This document shows, one piece after another, positions 16,298 to 26,656 of a stretch of 64,000 nt of DNA. The notes under the pieces were generated by a model. That model worked only from the letters and a program-made list of their open reading frames with translations, made no database searches and was not told where the DNA came from. The DNA is taken from contig NZ_JAKRRW010000005.1 in assembly GCF_026191635.1 (NCBI RefSeq), positions 1-64,000 on the forward strand, written 5' to 3'. Positions within the stretch are counted from its first letter, which is position 1, and every line of letters starts with the position of its first letter. The stretch is from Photobacterium obscurum. Lineage in GTDB: Bacteria; Pseudomonadota; Gammaproteobacteria; Enterobacterales; Vibrionaceae. A program made the position numbers and the translations under genes.

Positions 16298-17788
16298 ATG
16301 ATGAAAAAACTTCACTCCGATAGCAATGAAACCTTGTTGCCTCCAGCTAGCGGTCAACTTCAGCTTAATCACTGCAAAACAGTCAGTTGCTGCAATTTTG
16401 GCTCTAAAGATAAGCATCATTATGTTCTTCAGCGTACTAACCCCAAGCGCCCGACTCTTGTCTGCCGCGAATGTGGTGCCTTCCCGCCAATTCTGAATAA
16501 CAACGATGTCGTCGATGAAGTCTCTCGCCTCAAGATTATGCAGAGCAGCGGCTTACCAGCATGCAGTAATCCCGACTGTGAAAACCTTGGACTACCGGTT
16601 CTAACCCATCGTCACCTTTACCACGCATTTGGCTATAGTGGCGATCGCCAGCGTTATCGCTGTAAATGCTGCCAAGCCACTTTCGTTGATCGTTGGTCAG
16701 GCTTCAATAGTAAGAACCTGGTTCAGCAAAAATTACTGGCACTGCTTTTTACCGGTTATTCCGTCAGGGATATCTGCCGCCGCCTGAGCATGAACCCGAA
16801 GTCTTTTTACGATCAGCTTTCTCACATTGCCAGTCGGTGCCGTCGTCAACTGTCTATGTTTGATGCTCGCCTGTTCAAGCATGCCCAGACCTTGTCACTC
16901 GCTTCAGACATCATCCCGTTACAGCCTAATAGCAGCAACGGGGTTAACTGGATTGCCAGTTGCGAGGCAACATCGGGCTATGTGGTCGGCCAGCATGTCA
17001 ACTATCAACAAGCTGATGTCGAGCATCCAAGCGAGCACCATGACCCCTATGTGGATGGGACGCGCTTTATGGCGCCTCCTGGCGCAAGACTGGTAGAAGT
17101 ACCGCCGCCGGCGCCCCAAGGGATACTCGCGCGAGTCGATACCAAATACAGAGAGGTTCTATCTCGTCCTAATCTAGAGGATCCGCTCACGAATATGCCT
17201 CGGATTAACTACCCGGCGAAAGGCTGTCTCATTCGTCCGCAATATACGGTGTATGCGCATTACCTACACCTGGCCCAGATGCTTGAGTATAACGAGTCTC
17301 TCTCAATCTTCATGCCTCAGGAGCCTTTGCTGCGCTCGGCCTGTATTTCGGTATTCATGGAGCGTATTAAAGAAAAGACAATTCATCCCGTATACGTTGA
17401 AGAAGACAATGGCTGGCAGCATGGTCAGTCAGCCGGAAGAATTGATATTGTACTAATGGGCTGGTGGCGAGATCGCTGGGCTTTCACCCGACATGGTGAT
17501 ATCAGCAAAGGAATTTGTCACCTCGGCGGTGAAAAAGGTAATGAACAGAAATGGCTCGAGTTAGCATCACACGATGCAATCAGTGCCTATCAAAGCCGAT
17601 TCCATGACCAATTTGCCCAGCTAGTTGATGAACCCCGCCGTAAGCTACGCCCTGCGGGCTTACTGCCATTACTCGATATATACCGAGCATGGCATAACTT
17701 GTGCCGTCAGGACCGTTCTGGCCTGACACCAGCACAGCAGATGGGCTTAACGTCATCCCCACTAACGCTGGAACAATTGCTGAACTAA
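16298..17788 (+). CDS. Transposase-like zinc-ribbon protein
   Basis: 496 residues. The N-terminal part holds three cysteine pairs (C56-x2-C59, C89-x4-C94, C122-x2-C125) arranged as zinc ribbons like those of IS1 InsA and related transposases. A helix-turn-helix follows at about 140-180 (GYSVRDICRRL). The C-terminal 300 residues may be a degenerate nuclease fold (SLASDIIPL at the first acidic strand), but I cannot trace a full DDE triad. No terminal inverted repeats or target duplication bracket the gene. It looks like a long-resident, possibly domesticated protein. An ATG codon at 16301 is an alternative start. Confidence 0.55.
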   Translation: MMKKLHSDSNETLLPPASGQLQLNHCKTVSCCNFGSKDKHHYVLQRTNPKRPTLVCRECGAFPPILNNNDVVDEVSRLKIMQSSGLPACSNPDCENLGLPVLTHRHLYHAFGYSGDRQRYRCKCCQATFVDRWSGFNSKNLVQQKLLALLFTGYSVRDICRRLSMNPKSFYDQLSHIASRCRRQLSMFDARLFKHAQTLSLASDIIPLQPNSSNGVNWIASCEATSGYVVGQHVNYQQADVEHPSEHHDPYVDGTRFMAPPGARLVEVPPPAPQGILARVDTKYREVLSRPNLEDPLTNMPRINYPAKGCLIRPQYTVYAHYLHLAQMLEYNESLSIFMPQEPLLRSACISVFMERIKEKTIHPVYVEEDNGWQHGQSAGRIDIVLMGWWRDRWAFTRHGDISKGICHLGGEKGNEQKWLELASHDAISAYQSRFHDQFAQLVDEPRRKLRPAGLLPLLDIYRAWHNLCRQDRSGLTPAQQMGLTSSPLTLEQLLN

Positions 17789-17974
17789 CTTCCCCCATGT
17801 TTTCTCGGGCAGCCCTGCCAAGGGCTGTCTCAACTATCCCTCAGAGCTGTCTTATTCTCGCTTGCCGACTTTATTTGCAGGAGAGATCAACTTTCATCCC
17901 CTCAGTCATATGTTGTGATTGATAATGAGCTTATATTTATTGAGAAATAATAAATAAAAGTACCGGGGTGTAGT

Positions 17975-20845
17975 TTGATAAGGATAGTCCCAAACAGAAT
18001 CAAACCTATTTTACTTGCCAGTATGCTCTTTGTGGGCATTGTTCCAGCATTTATTTATAGCTGGGTAAGTAGTGAGAAACTTTCGACTGTTGCGCTTTCT
18101 CAAATATCAAAGGGACTAAGCAGCCATACCGAGCTTGCGGCACGGAACATCGATGATATTATTGCCCAGCGCGTTCTTAGCATAAAAGCGTTGGCAAACT
18201 CACCCGTTTTTGAGCTGAAATCAGACTCCCTACAAGCCAGCGAGCAATTTATTAGTCACTATCTCGCTGAACTTACCACCGTTGATACCGCATTCTCTGC
18301 CCTTTTCTTACTCGAACCCGATCAAGCCGGTTATAAAATCGTCGAATCATCTCGAACTCATTCCATCCAGGCACTGAAAAGAGAGCTCGCCCAAGCCGGT
18401 ATTACCCAACTTAGTGAAGTAGTCAAAATACTCAATTCCTCACACAATGAAATCTATATTTCTCAGCCACAACAATTAGATCGCTCTCCGTTTGTCTACC
18501 TCATCACTCAAATAAAAAACCTACATCGCTCCCATGGCTCGCAAGCTACAGGGCAACTATTGGTGGTCAAATACCAACTCAGTGAACTTAACAAACAGCT
18601 GACCTTTCTTGGTAAGCGCAGCAATGATAGCGACAACTTTATCCTCATTGATCAAACAGGTAACGTGGTCCTATCAGGACGTCACCAAGGCCACTCGCTA
18701 CAGATGTTCGACAACTTCAAACAGGCGTATAACCAACATGCACTCAGTGAGCCGTCGGCAGACAGCCAAATCATCCATTACACCAATCGCTACGATGATG
18801 CCTTGTTCGCGACCATCTCTCGCCTCAAAACGAAAGGGAATGATAATCAACCCATCTGGTCTCTGGTTTCCATTACCCCGCAGCACAGTGTGACCGGCGC
18901 CATCGATTATCTCCATCGTTACTTCATGCTTGCGCTGTTATTAACGGCCGGCATTGTTATTATCCTTTCCGTGTTCCTAACCAAGCGAATCACCGTACCG
19001 CTGACAAAACTGTCTCGATTTGCCGCACAGTTTAAACTTGGTAACTACACTCGTAGCGACCATTTTGAAGGCCCCCACGAGTTTCAAGTCCTCCATGAAG
19101 CACTTAACCAGGGTGCAGACAAGATTTCTTATGATACTCAGCGATTGAATCGGGCACTGCACAAAGCAGAATCTGCAGATCGGGCAAAGTCCGCGTTTCT
19201 AGCCAACCTATCTCATGAAATTCGCACCCCGATGAATGGCATGCTGGGTTTATCTCAACTGCTATTAAAAACCAAGCTTTCCGAAGAGCAGGAGCACCAC
19301 CTCCGGAGCCTACTTGACTCAGGCAAGCATATGATGTCACTGCTCAATGACATTCTCGACTTCTCCAAAATTGAGCAAGGACAGTTAAAGCTAGATCCAA
19401 CCAACTTCAGTTTCACCGATCTAATCGGTGCCATCGAAAGCACCTACCACTCCCTGGCCAAAGAAAAAGGGATCAGCTTCGATATTATTTGCGAATTTAA
19501 TCAAAATGATTGGTTCTACGCCGATAAAGCCCGGATCCGCCAGATCCTATTCAATCTAATCAACAATGCCATCAAGTTCACCGAACGTGGCAAAGTACTA
19601 GTTACCTTAAAGCTAAATGATGGCCTTAACCCGGGAGAGAAAACCCTCACCATTATCACCAAGGACACAGGTATCGGTATCGACCCTGAGCGAATCCAAC
19701 ACATTTTCGACCCCTTTGCCCAAGCTGAAGCCTCTACCAGTCGCCGCTTTGGTGGAACCGGACTGGGACTCAGTATCGTCAAACAGCTCGCCGAACTCAT
19801 GAACGGTACTATCGATCTCAGCAGCCAGCCCGGTATCGGCTCGACCTTCACCGTAACCCTGCAAATTCACCAAGGGCAGTACATGCTGCCAGAGCAAGAA
19901 AACGTTGAGTTTGACCACAGCGCGTTTGCCAACCTCAAGGTATTGATCGTCGAAGATAATCAATTGAATGTCTTAATCATCGACTCCTTCCTCAAGCAGC
20001 GGGGGTTTACGACACAAATCGCTGAGAACGGCGCTGAAGCGCTCGAATTGCTCGAACACCAATACTATGATGTCATCCTTATGGATAACCATATGCCGGT
20101 AATGGATGGCATTGAGGCTACGCAACGGATCCGCTCATGGGACTCACCTATCAGTCAAATCCCAATTTTTGCCTGCACTGCCGATGTATTCGAAGAAACC
20201 CAGAAGAACATGATAAATGCCGGTGTCGACTGCGTGATCACCAAACCATTAGACGAGCAAAAACTCCTTGATGCTCTTCAACGCTTTAAAAGTAAAATTA
20301 CGCATATGGCTTCACTACGAGCGGTGCTGGAGGCCCCCACAGAGCATGAGAATGAGTTAGATCAAAACCATGCGCCCGATACCATCGATAAAATCGAGAT
20401 ATTGCCCACTCATAGCCATGAAAAAATAAGCGAGTTGAACAATGATGCTTGCCAGCAAAGCACAGAAACGAGCAGCGCAACAGGCAAACTGCGTTCTGAG
20501 CATTTCCAGCAAATCGAGTTAAGCACACTGCTTGAGATGATGGATGATGACTACGATCTCATTATGCAGTTTTTGGTTATGTTCGCCGACGAACACCAAC
20601 ATGATGTGGAAAAGCTAAAACTTGCCCTCGCCCAACAGGACTTTGATAACGCTATCTTGCTGAGCCACTCGTTAAAAGGGGCGTCGGGAAGTATCAGCGC
20701 CTTTAATGTCCGGGAAGCGGCAATGTTAATCGAGATACAAGCCAAAAAAAATAAACAGCCAACAGAGGCTGAAATGACCCAGCTTGATAACGCAATGACA
20801 TTACTTATTGACGAAATTCACCAGAAACTTGACGCCATGGCATAA
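17975..20845 (+). CDS. Hybrid sensor histidine kinase with receiver and Hpt domains
   Basis: 956 residues from a TTG start preceded by GGGGTG. TM1 is at about 9-28, then a ~290-residue periplasmic Cache-like sensor, TM2 at about 315-335 and HAMP. HisKA carries H414 ([10 protein letters not shown]). The HATPase shows [15 protein letters not shown] and GGTGLGLSI. The receiver has D704 (LMDNHMP) and the Hpt domain has H898 (SHSLKG). This tripartite layout resembles BarA/TorS-class phosphorelays that pass phosphate to a separate response regulator. No regulator gene is adjacent, so the partner lies elsewhere. The signal is unknown. Confidence 0.9.
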   Translation: MIRIVPNRIKPILLASMLFVGIVPAFIYSWVSSEKLSTVALSQISKGLSSHTELAARNIDDIIAQRVLSIKALANSPVFELKSDSLQASEQFISHYLAELTTVDTAFSALFLLEPDQAGYKIVESSRTHSIQALKRELAQAGITQLSEVVKILNSSHNEIYISQPQQLDRSPFVYLITQIKNLHRSHGSQATGQLLVVKYQLSELNKQLTFLGKRSNDSDNFILIDQTGNVVLSGRHQGHSLQMFDNFKQAYNQHALSEPSADSQIIHYTNRYDDALFATISRLKTKGNDNQPIWSLVSITPQHSVTGAIDYLHRYFMLALLLTAGIVIILSVFLTKRITVPLTKLSRFAAQFKLGNYTRSDHFEGPHEFQVLHEALNQGADKISYDTQRLNRALHKAESADRAKSAFLANLSHEIRTPMNGMLGLSQLLLKTKLSEEQEHHLRSLLDSGKHMMSLLNDILDFSKIEQGQLKLDPTNFSFTDLIGAIESTYHSLAKEKGISFDIICEFNQNDWFYADKARIRQILFNLINNAIKFTERGKVLVTLKLNDGLNPGEKTLTIITKDTGIGIDPERIQHIFDPFAQAEASTSRRFGGTGLGLSIVKQLAELMNGTIDLSSQPGIGSTFTVTLQIHQGQYMLPEQENVEFDHSAFANLKVLIVEDNQLNVLIIDSFLKQRGFTTQIAENGAEALELLEHQYYDVILMDNHMPVMDGIEATQRIRSWDSPISQIPIFACTADVFEETQKNMINAGVDCVITKPLDEQKLLDALQRFKSKITHMASLRAVLEAPTEHENELDQNHAPDTIDKIEILPTHSHEKISELNNDACQQSTETSSATGKLRSEHFQQIELSTLLEMMDDDYDLIMQFLVMFADEHQHDVEKLKLALAQQDFDNAILLSHSLKGASGSISAFNVREAAMLIEIQAKKNKQPTEAEMTQLDNAMTLLIDEIHQKLDAMA

Positions 20846-20872
20846 CCAAGGGGCCTAAACCACCACTAGATC

Positions 20873-20920
20873 GGCGTTATAGTTAATAGCCAGCAAGGTA
20901 ATAACTATAACGCCTTTCTA
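20873..20920 (+). terminator. Hairpin after hybrid kinase gene
   Basis: GGCGTTATAGTTA (20873-20885) is complementary to 20902-20914 across 16 bases and is followed by TTTCT. A likely terminator. Confidence 0.65.
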
Positions 20921-21059
20921 TTACTACTTTCTTCCCACCGAATTTAAATACTCCTATTTAGCACTTATGAAACTAGTGCGGTCCCTCTCAGACTTTAAAT
21001 AATGAACAGACTAATATTCGTTTTGATACCTATAAAAAACCAATAAAAAGAGATATGAG

Positions 21060-21995
21060 ATGCGAAAAATAAACGACTTTGACTTAAAGTTGCTCCATTT
21101 ATTTATCACCATTGTTGAGTCCGGCGGTTTTTCAGCCGCGCAATTTAAATTAAACATGCATCAGTCGACAATTAGTACGCGTATGAATGATTTGGAAACA
21201 CGACTTGGAATGACTTTATGTCATCGCGGTCGGAGGGGGTTTCGCCTAACCAGTGATGGCCAAAAAGTTTACCAACTTAGCCAAACGTTGTTTAAAGATA
21301 TTGGTCGCTTCGAAGAACAACTCGATGGAATTAGAAACATTTCCCATGGCCATATCCGCCTAGCACTTACCGACAACCTTGCTACCAACCCACAGTGCAA
21401 AATCCAGAAAGGTATCCGACAGTTCTGTAATGACCACCCCAAAGTGACCATTGATACCGATATCTGGGATTCTTACCAGATTGAAATGATGATCTTGGAA
21501 GGTAAGGTGGAACTAGGAATCACCTCGTCCGAAGTGCAAAAGGACGGGCTGGCTTATACTTACCTGTTTGAGGAAAAGCAGTGCCTCTACTGCGCGCCAG
21601 AGCATCCGATATTGTCAACGCAGAGCGAGAAAGGAGAAGTAACCACTAAGGAATTGCTTGAATTTCCCATCGTCGAACGCGGGTTGTCTCACAAAATCAC
21701 CCCGCTCAGCGATACAAAGAATTTGATGCACCTTGCCAGCAGTACCAACATGGAGGCTACAGCTCATCTCATCTTGTCAGGAACCTTTGTCGGCTACCTT
21801 CCTGATCATTATGCTTCCATCTGGGAACAGAGGGGGGAGATGGTGAAAGTCAACGCACCCTCTCTTGAATATCTCGCATCTTTTCATTTAACCACCCTAG
21901 AATCCAAAGAACTCTCGCTGGCCGCCTCTGAATTAGTCAATGCCATTACTGATGTTCATAAGAATAAAAAAACACCTATTAAGGCATTAGTATAA
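21060..21995 (+). CDS. LysR-family transcriptional regulator
   Basis: 311 residues. An N-terminal winged HTH (FDLKLLHLFITIVESGGFSA) is followed by a substrate-binding domain. It lies upstream of and in the same direction as the racemase and YfcC transporter genes, separated by a hairpin terminator. It is thus probably their regulator, but transcribed separately. Inducer unknown; an amino acid is a reasonable guess from the neighbours. Confidence 0.88.
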   Translation: MRKINDFDLKLLHLFITIVESGGFSAAQFKLNMHQSTISTRMNDLETRLGMTLCHRGRRGFRLTSDGQKVYQLSQTLFKDIGRFEEQLDGIRNISHGHIRLALTDNLATNPQCKIQKGIRQFCNDHPKVTIDTDIWDSYQIEMMILEGKVELGITSSEVQKDGLAYTYLFEEKQCLYCAPEHPILSTQSEKGEVTTKELLEFPIVERGLSHKITPLSDTKNLMHLASSTNMEATAHLILSGTFVGYLPDHYASIWEQRGEMVKVNAPSLEYLASFHLTTLESKELSLAASELVNAITDVHKNKKTPIKALV

Positions 21996-22007
21996 AAAAT
22001 CACAAAT

Positions 22008-22042
22008 ATATCCCGGGATAATTAACCTTATCCCGTGGATAT
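22008..22042 (+). terminator. Terminator after LysR gene
   Basis: The arm ATATCCCGGGATAA and a near-complementary arm at 22028-22042 (one bulged base) flank six bases and are followed by TATTT. It separates the regulator from the racemase gene. Confidence 0.65.
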
Positions 22043-22163
22043 TATTTCAACCCAATAATTACATCGATTTCTCACAAAGTAACCATCTTAAACCCACTAT
22101 TTATCTTCATTAACAAAAAGCGCTCAATGTTCATAAATAATAATATTGCCAAAAGGTAAATAT

Positions 22164-23228
22164 ATGAGCGTCTATCCATGTATTAATATCCACCTAGATA
22201 CGATCACCCGTAATACCCAAAATATGGTCTCGGTATGCCAGCATTATGGCGTCACACCAGCCGGAGTAACAAAGCTGGCCTGCGCCTATCCTGAAGTCGG
22301 TCAGGCTATTCTGAATGGTGGCATTCAACTCCTCGCAGACTCACGTATTGTAAATTTGAAAAAAATGCACCACCTTGACGGACAAAAAATGCTGTTACGG
22401 ATCCCGGCCATTAGCGAGGCCGATGAGGTTGTTCAGTATGCCAATATATCCCTCAATTCCGAATTCGCGACACTGGAGGCCCTCTCTAACGCCGCTCTCG
22501 CCCAGCATAAAATTCACCAGGTTATTCTCATGCATGATCTGGGCGATCTCCGTGAAGGCGCCTTTTTCGAAGAAGAAACCCTCGCCCTTGCACGTCAGGC
22601 CATAGCGCTTCCCGGTATCAATCTGGTGGGTCTTGGAACCAACCTCGCCTGTTATGGTGGAGTCGAGCCAACTGTAGACAATCAGAGTCGACTTGTTTCC
22701 CTTGCCAAGCAGGTTGAAACGGAACATAACATCAAACTGAAATACCTGTCGGGCGCAAGCTCTGCCGGACTCCCGCTGATGCTGAACGGCGAGCTTCCCC
22801 AGGGCATTAACCAATTACGATTGGGCGCGTCTGTTCTGATGGGGATTGGCCTGAATGATGATCCGGTTCCCAATACCCGCCAGGATACTTTTGACCTCAC
22901 CGCTGAAATCGTCGAAATCAAAGTCAAGCCTTCGGTTCCGGCTAATTCAACGGCACTAGACGCCTTTGGCAACAAACCTGAATTTGTCGACCGCGGGCTA
23001 CGTAAACGTGCCATTTGCGCTATCGGCAAGCAAGATGTCGATATCGACCAAATCACCCCCAAAGATAGCAGCATCATTATTATCGGAGGCAGCAGCGACC
23101 ATCTGATCCTCGATATTGACGACAGCGAACACGATTACAAGATCGGCAGTCGAATTGAGTTCGACCTTTCTTACGGCGGGGTTCTGCAATGCATGACCTC
23201 TGAATACATCACAAAACACTTTATCTAG
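22164..23228 (+). CDS. PLP-dependent ornithine/alanine-type racemase
   Basis: 354 residues from the ATG at 22164, which follows AAAAGG; the upstream TTG at 22146 is unlikely. The fold is the alanine-racemase N-terminal barrel with the PLP lysine in GVTKLAC (K37), then a C-terminal beta domain. Overall similarity (YPCINIHLDTITRN, LLADSRIVNLKK) is closest to ornithine racemases rather than biosynthetic alanine racemase. Such enzymes interconvert L- and D-ornithine or related basic or small amino acids. It precedes a YfcC-family transporter by 55 bases, suggesting uptake and racemisation of one substrate. The exact substrate is not proven. Confidence 0.75.
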   Translation: MSVYPCINIHLDTITRNTQNMVSVCQHYGVTPAGVTKLACAYPEVGQAILNGGIQLLADSRIVNLKKMHHLDGQKMLLRIPAISEADEVVQYANISLNSEFATLEALSNAALAQHKIHQVILMHDLGDLREGAFFEEETLALARQAIALPGINLVGLGTNLACYGGVEPTVDNQSRLVSLAKQVETEHNIKLKYLSGASSAGLPLMLNGELPQGINQLRLGASVLMGIGLNDDPVPNTRQDTFDLTAEIVEIKVKPSVPANSTALDAFGNKPEFVDRGLRKRAICAIGKQDVDIDQITPKDSSIIIIGGSSDHLILDIDDSEHDYKIGSRIEFDLSYGGVLQCMTSEYITKHFI

Positions 23229-23283
23229 TTCCAGCCCTTTGCTAACGCGGGCTGAGCGTTGGTCTGCCCGCTAAGGATAAACC

Positions 23284-24702
23284 ATGTTAAAGATTAAGAA
23301 GTTTCCCAATACATTTACAATATTGTTCCTGTTAATAGCATTCTTTGCCTCGCTGACCTACCTATTACCAGCCGGTAAATATACGCGTGAAATGAATGAG
23401 CAGCTAGGCCGAGAAGTCCCGTTACCGGGCTCCTATCATGTTATTGAATCTTCACCACAAGGATTCTTTGATACCTTAATGGCACCTATCTCAGGCTTTT
23501 ATGACCCGATCACAGGGGTCATCGGTGCCATTGATGTCAGTCTTTTCGTCTTGATGGTAGGTGGTTTCCTGGGAATCGTGACCCAGACAGGCGCTATTGA
23601 TACCGGTATTGCCCGGGTCATGGTGCGCCTGAAAGGAAAAGAGATCTACATGATCCCGATTCTAATGACACTATTTGCTCTGGGCGGCACATCCTACGGT
23701 ATGGCTGAAGAATCCCTCGCCTTCTACGGCCTGCTTATCCCCATTTTCATGACAGCACGATTCGACCCTCTGGTGGCGGTCGCTGTGATTTTCGTAGGTA
23801 CCGGTATCGGTACGCTTGGCTCGACCATTAATCCATTCGGTACTGTTATTGCCTCAAATGCTGCCAGTGTTGACTTCCTCAGTGGTGTCGAATTGCGTTT
23901 CGCTATCTTGGCCATCGCCCTTGTTGTCGGCATCGGCTACGTTATGCGCTATGCCAAAAAGATCCAGAATAATCCGGATGCTTCTATGCTTGCCCATCTT
24001 CGCGATGATCACGAAAAACACTTCCTGGGAGACAAGGATAAAGCCGACAGTCTCCCTGTGCTTACCGGCCCACAGAAAGGTGTACTAGTACTGTTTATCC
24101 TGACATTCAGCATCATGATCTACGGTGTGTCAGTGCTCGGTTGGTGGATGGCTGAAATGGCCACGTTATTTATCTTTATGGGAATTCTATGTGGGATTGT
24201 TGGGCGCCTGAGCGAAGACGACCTGATCAACTCATTCGTTGCCGGTGCTGCTGATCTAATTGGGGTGGCGTTAATTGTCGGCGTCGCACGCGGCATTGTC
24301 GTAGTAATGGAAGCAGGCAATATCACCGACACCATTCTAAACTATGCTGAAGGGCTTGTAGCGGGCAAAAGTTCGGTGTTGTTTATCAACACCGTCTACG
24401 GAATTGAAATGCTGCTCTCTTTCATTGTGCCGTCTACCTCCGGCCTCGCAGTAATGAGCATGCCAATCCTGGCACCACTGAGTGATTTTGCCAATACCGG
24501 TCGTGAGTTAGTGGTTACTGCGTTTATGAGCGGGATCGGTACTATCTTGTTTGTTACCCCGACCTATGGCGTACTGATGGGCGGACTCGCTATTGCGCGT
24601 ATCCCTTATGTGACCTGGCTGAAATTTATCGCCCCGCTGGTTGCTTTCTTTGTTGCTCTTAACGTCGTCATCCTTTCTGTTGGCGCAGGCCTTTACAGCT
24701 AA
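23284..24702 (+). CDS. YfcC-family transporter
   Basis: 472 residues with about 12 hydrophobic helices, an N-terminal KFPNTFTILF and a central GTSYGMAEE motif typical of YfcC proteins (pfam DcuC-like, once called C4-dicarboxylate carriers; several members are linked to basic amino acids). The conserved GTGIGTLGSTINPFGT loop is present. It is co-oriented with the racemase and likely shares its operon, so its substrate is inferred to be an amino acid such as ornithine or arginine. Confidence 0.85.
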   Translation: MLKIKKFPNTFTILFLLIAFFASLTYLLPAGKYTREMNEQLGREVPLPGSYHVIESSPQGFFDTLMAPISGFYDPITGVIGAIDVSLFVLMVGGFLGIVTQTGAIDTGIARVMVRLKGKEIYMIPILMTLFALGGTSYGMAEESLAFYGLLIPIFMTARFDPLVAVAVIFVGTGIGTLGSTINPFGTVIASNAASVDFLSGVELRFAILAIALVVGIGYVMRYAKKIQNNPDASMLAHLRDDHEKHFLGDKDKADSLPVLTGPQKGVLVLFILTFSIMIYGVSVLGWWMAEMATLFIFMGILCGIVGRLSEDDLINSFVAGAADLIGVALIVGVARGIVVVMEAGNITDTILNYAEGLVAGKSSVLFINTVYGIEMLLSFIVPSTSGLAVMSMPILAPLSDFANTGRELVVTAFMSGIGTILFVTPTYGVLMGGLAIARIPYVTWLKFIAPLVAFFVALNVVILSVGAGLYS

Positions 24703-24721
24703 CACGTTTAGCTATAGGTAT

Positions 24722-24760
24722 CCCCCCGTTTGGTTCTCCAAGCGGGGGGAATTCAGTTTT
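24722..24760 (+). terminator. Terminator of racemase-transporter operon
   Basis: CCCCCCGTTTGG (24722-24733) pairs with CCAAGCGGGGGG (24738-24749), then AATTCAGTTTTT. Strong GC stem between convergent genes. Confidence 0.8.
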
Positions 24761-24780
24761 TAATGACTTACTTTTTCTTA

Positions 24781-26325
24781 CTACTTTAACCCTAACCGCT
24801 TAGCCAATCGGTGCAGGTTACCGCTATCAATACCAAGCTGTCTTGCTGTTGCCGCCCAATTATTGTTATTGGCCTCCAGCGTTTGCTTTATATACTGACC
24901 TTGGAATGTATCTGTCGCATCCCGCAAGCTATCCCCCAAAAAGGCAGGCATTGCTGAACGAACAGAAGGCCCTGACGTTTTAGGATGATTTCCATCAAAG
25001 TTGAAATGATGAGGGCAAATTTGCGGTGCATCCGCGCCACACTCGGAGCGGGCCAAGATCGCGGCGCGGTGGATACAATGCTCTAATTCGCGGATATTAC
25101 CGGGCCAATTGTACTGGGATAACACCGCCAGACTTGCCTTGCTCATACGAAGGGTCTGTAACCCCAGCTTTGCCCGGCATTTTTCAATAAAGTAACCGGC
25201 CAACAGGGCAATATCATTATCACGTTCTCGAAGCGGAGCAACATGCAATGGGAACACGCTGAGCCGATGATAGAGATCAGCCCGGAATCGCCCATCGAGC
25301 ACTTCTTGTTTGAGATCTTTATTGGTCGCCGCTATGATCCGAACATTCACCTTCAGGCTGCGATCATCACCGATCCGTTGCAAGTCACCGTATTGCAAGA
25401 CCCTAAGCAATTTGGCCTGAAGCGCGAGTGGCAGCTCACCAATCTCGTCAAGAAACAAAGTACCTTCGTTGGCTATTTCGAATTTCCCGCTGCGGTTGCT
25501 GATTGCGCCGGTAAACGCCCCTTTCACATGGCCGAAAAGCTCACTCTCAGCAACGGATTCAGGCAGTGCTGCGCAGTTAAGGTAAACCAGAGACTGGTTT
25601 GCCCGGCTTGATTTTCGGTGGATGTCCTTGGCGACTAATTCCTTACCGACACCTGTCTCACCGAGGATCAAGACATTCAAATCAGACTTGGCAACCACGT
25701 CAATTTCATTCTTGAGGGCTTGCATTGGCGCAGACTGGCCGATCATCTCAATATTGTCCGTATCGCCAATCTTGAGGCTTGATACCTGGCTAGGGCTTTC
25801 AGACGCTAGTTTTTCGAGCTGCTCCATCATCAGTGCATTATTGAGCGAAACTGCAGCCAACGCGCTGATAGTTCGCAAATCCTGATCACTAAAATCAGCG
25901 AATGACGAAGTATCAAAACTGTCGATTGTCAGAGCGCCAATCAGGTTATCGTCCGCCATAAGCGGAAGCCCGATACACGCGTGGACTTTTAGCTCATCCT
26001 CCCGGTTTGGGATCAGGCCATCAAATGGGTCAGGCAGATCACTATCGGCGGGAAACCTGACAATATCACCGGCACGTGCTATCGCTTCGAGCCTTGGGTG
26101 CTCACTGATCGTAAAGCGTCGGCCAAGAACATCAGGAACCAGCCCATCAATAGCCAGCGGCGTAAACTGCTGTCCCCGAAATACCAGCAATGCCGACGCA
26201 TCACAGTTCAAGGTCTGCCGAATCGTATTAAGCAGGCGCTGAAAGCGGTCTTGGTTAGAAATGCTAGTCGTTAAATCCAGTGCGATATGGGTAAAGTCTC
26301 GCGTTGGCAAAACCATGTCAGTCAT
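24781..26325 (-). CDS. norR: Nitric-oxide-responsive sigma-54 activator NorR
   Basis: 514 residues, close to the E. coli NorR length. The N-terminal GAF domain keeps the region that binds the non-haem iron sensing NO, including the Asp/Pro-rich LPDPFDGL segment and the cysteine in KVHAC. The AAA+ domain has Walker A (GETGVGKE, from 222), GAFTGA (269-274) that contacts sigma-54, and Walker B (GTLFLDE). A Fis-type HTH ends the protein ([14 protein letters not shown]). It is divergent from the nitric oxide reductase gene. ATG 26325 touches the GGAG site, so ATG 26316 may be the real start. Confidence 0.95.
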   Translation of the reverse strand: MTDMVLPTRDFTHIALDLTTSISNQDRFQRLLNTIRQTLNCDASALLVFRGQQFTPLAIDGLVPDVLGRRFTISEHPRLEAIARAGDIVRFPADSDLPDPFDGLIPNREDELKVHACIGLPLMADDNLIGALTIDSFDTSSFADFSDQDLRTISALAAVSLNNALMMEQLEKLASESPSQVSSLKIGDTDNIEMIGQSAPMQALKNEIDVVAKSDLNVLILGETGVGKELVAKDIHRKSSRANQSLVYLNCAALPESVAESELFGHVKGAFTGAISNRSGKFEIANEGTLFLDEIGELPLALQAKLLRVLQYGDLQRIGDDRSLKVNVRIIAATNKDLKQEVLDGRFRADLYHRLSVFPLHVAPLRERDNDIALLAGYFIEKCRAKLGLQTLRMSKASLAVLSQYNWPGNIRELEHCIHRAAILARSECGADAPQICPHHFNFDGNHPKTSGPSVRSAMPAFLGDSLRDATDTFQGQYIKQTLEANNNNWAATARQLGIDSGNLHRLAKRLGLK

Positions 26326-26348
26326 CTCCGCAGATATTGATAGTGAGT

Positions 26349-26555
26349 GTCATATTTACGGTGTCACTATGACACTAACTATAGAAACCTCAAGGAATGA
26401 TTCCGGTGCAATGTCTAGTTCATTGAAATATTGCTACTAATTATCACCTCAAATCGAGAGCTAAAAAGCAATCAGCCAAATAGTACACACCGTCAATAGT
26501 GTCATAATAACAACACACTGTTTAATTGACACTTACTTATGGGTGTCATTATGAC
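26349..26555 (+). promoter_or_regulatory. NorR-type enhancer sites
   Basis: NorR is known to bind GT-N7-AC palindromes close to GTCAT-A-TGAC. Here clear matches lie at 26363-26373 (GTCACTATGAC), 26501-26511 (GTCATAATAAC) and 26545-26555 (GTCATTATGAC). A weaker one at 26349-26359 overlaps the first. Three sites in the norR/target intergenic region match the E. coli arrangement. Confidence 0.8.
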
Positions 26556-26598
26556 AAAATCAAAACAGAATAAACCACCAAATCAACAACTTAACTTT

Positions 26599-26613
26599 TG
26601 GCACGATACTTGA
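26599..26613 (+). promoter_or_regulatory. Sigma-54 promoter of nitric oxide reductase gene
   Basis: TGGCACGATACTTGA fits the -24/-12 pattern (TGGCAC-N5-TTGC) with GG and G(A/C) ten bases apart; the last C is A. It lies about 44 bases before the ATG and downstream of the NorR enhancers. Confidence 0.75.
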
Positions 26614-26656
26614 CTATCTAGTTTCGACATTACAACAACTATTCGAGTATTCAGAT

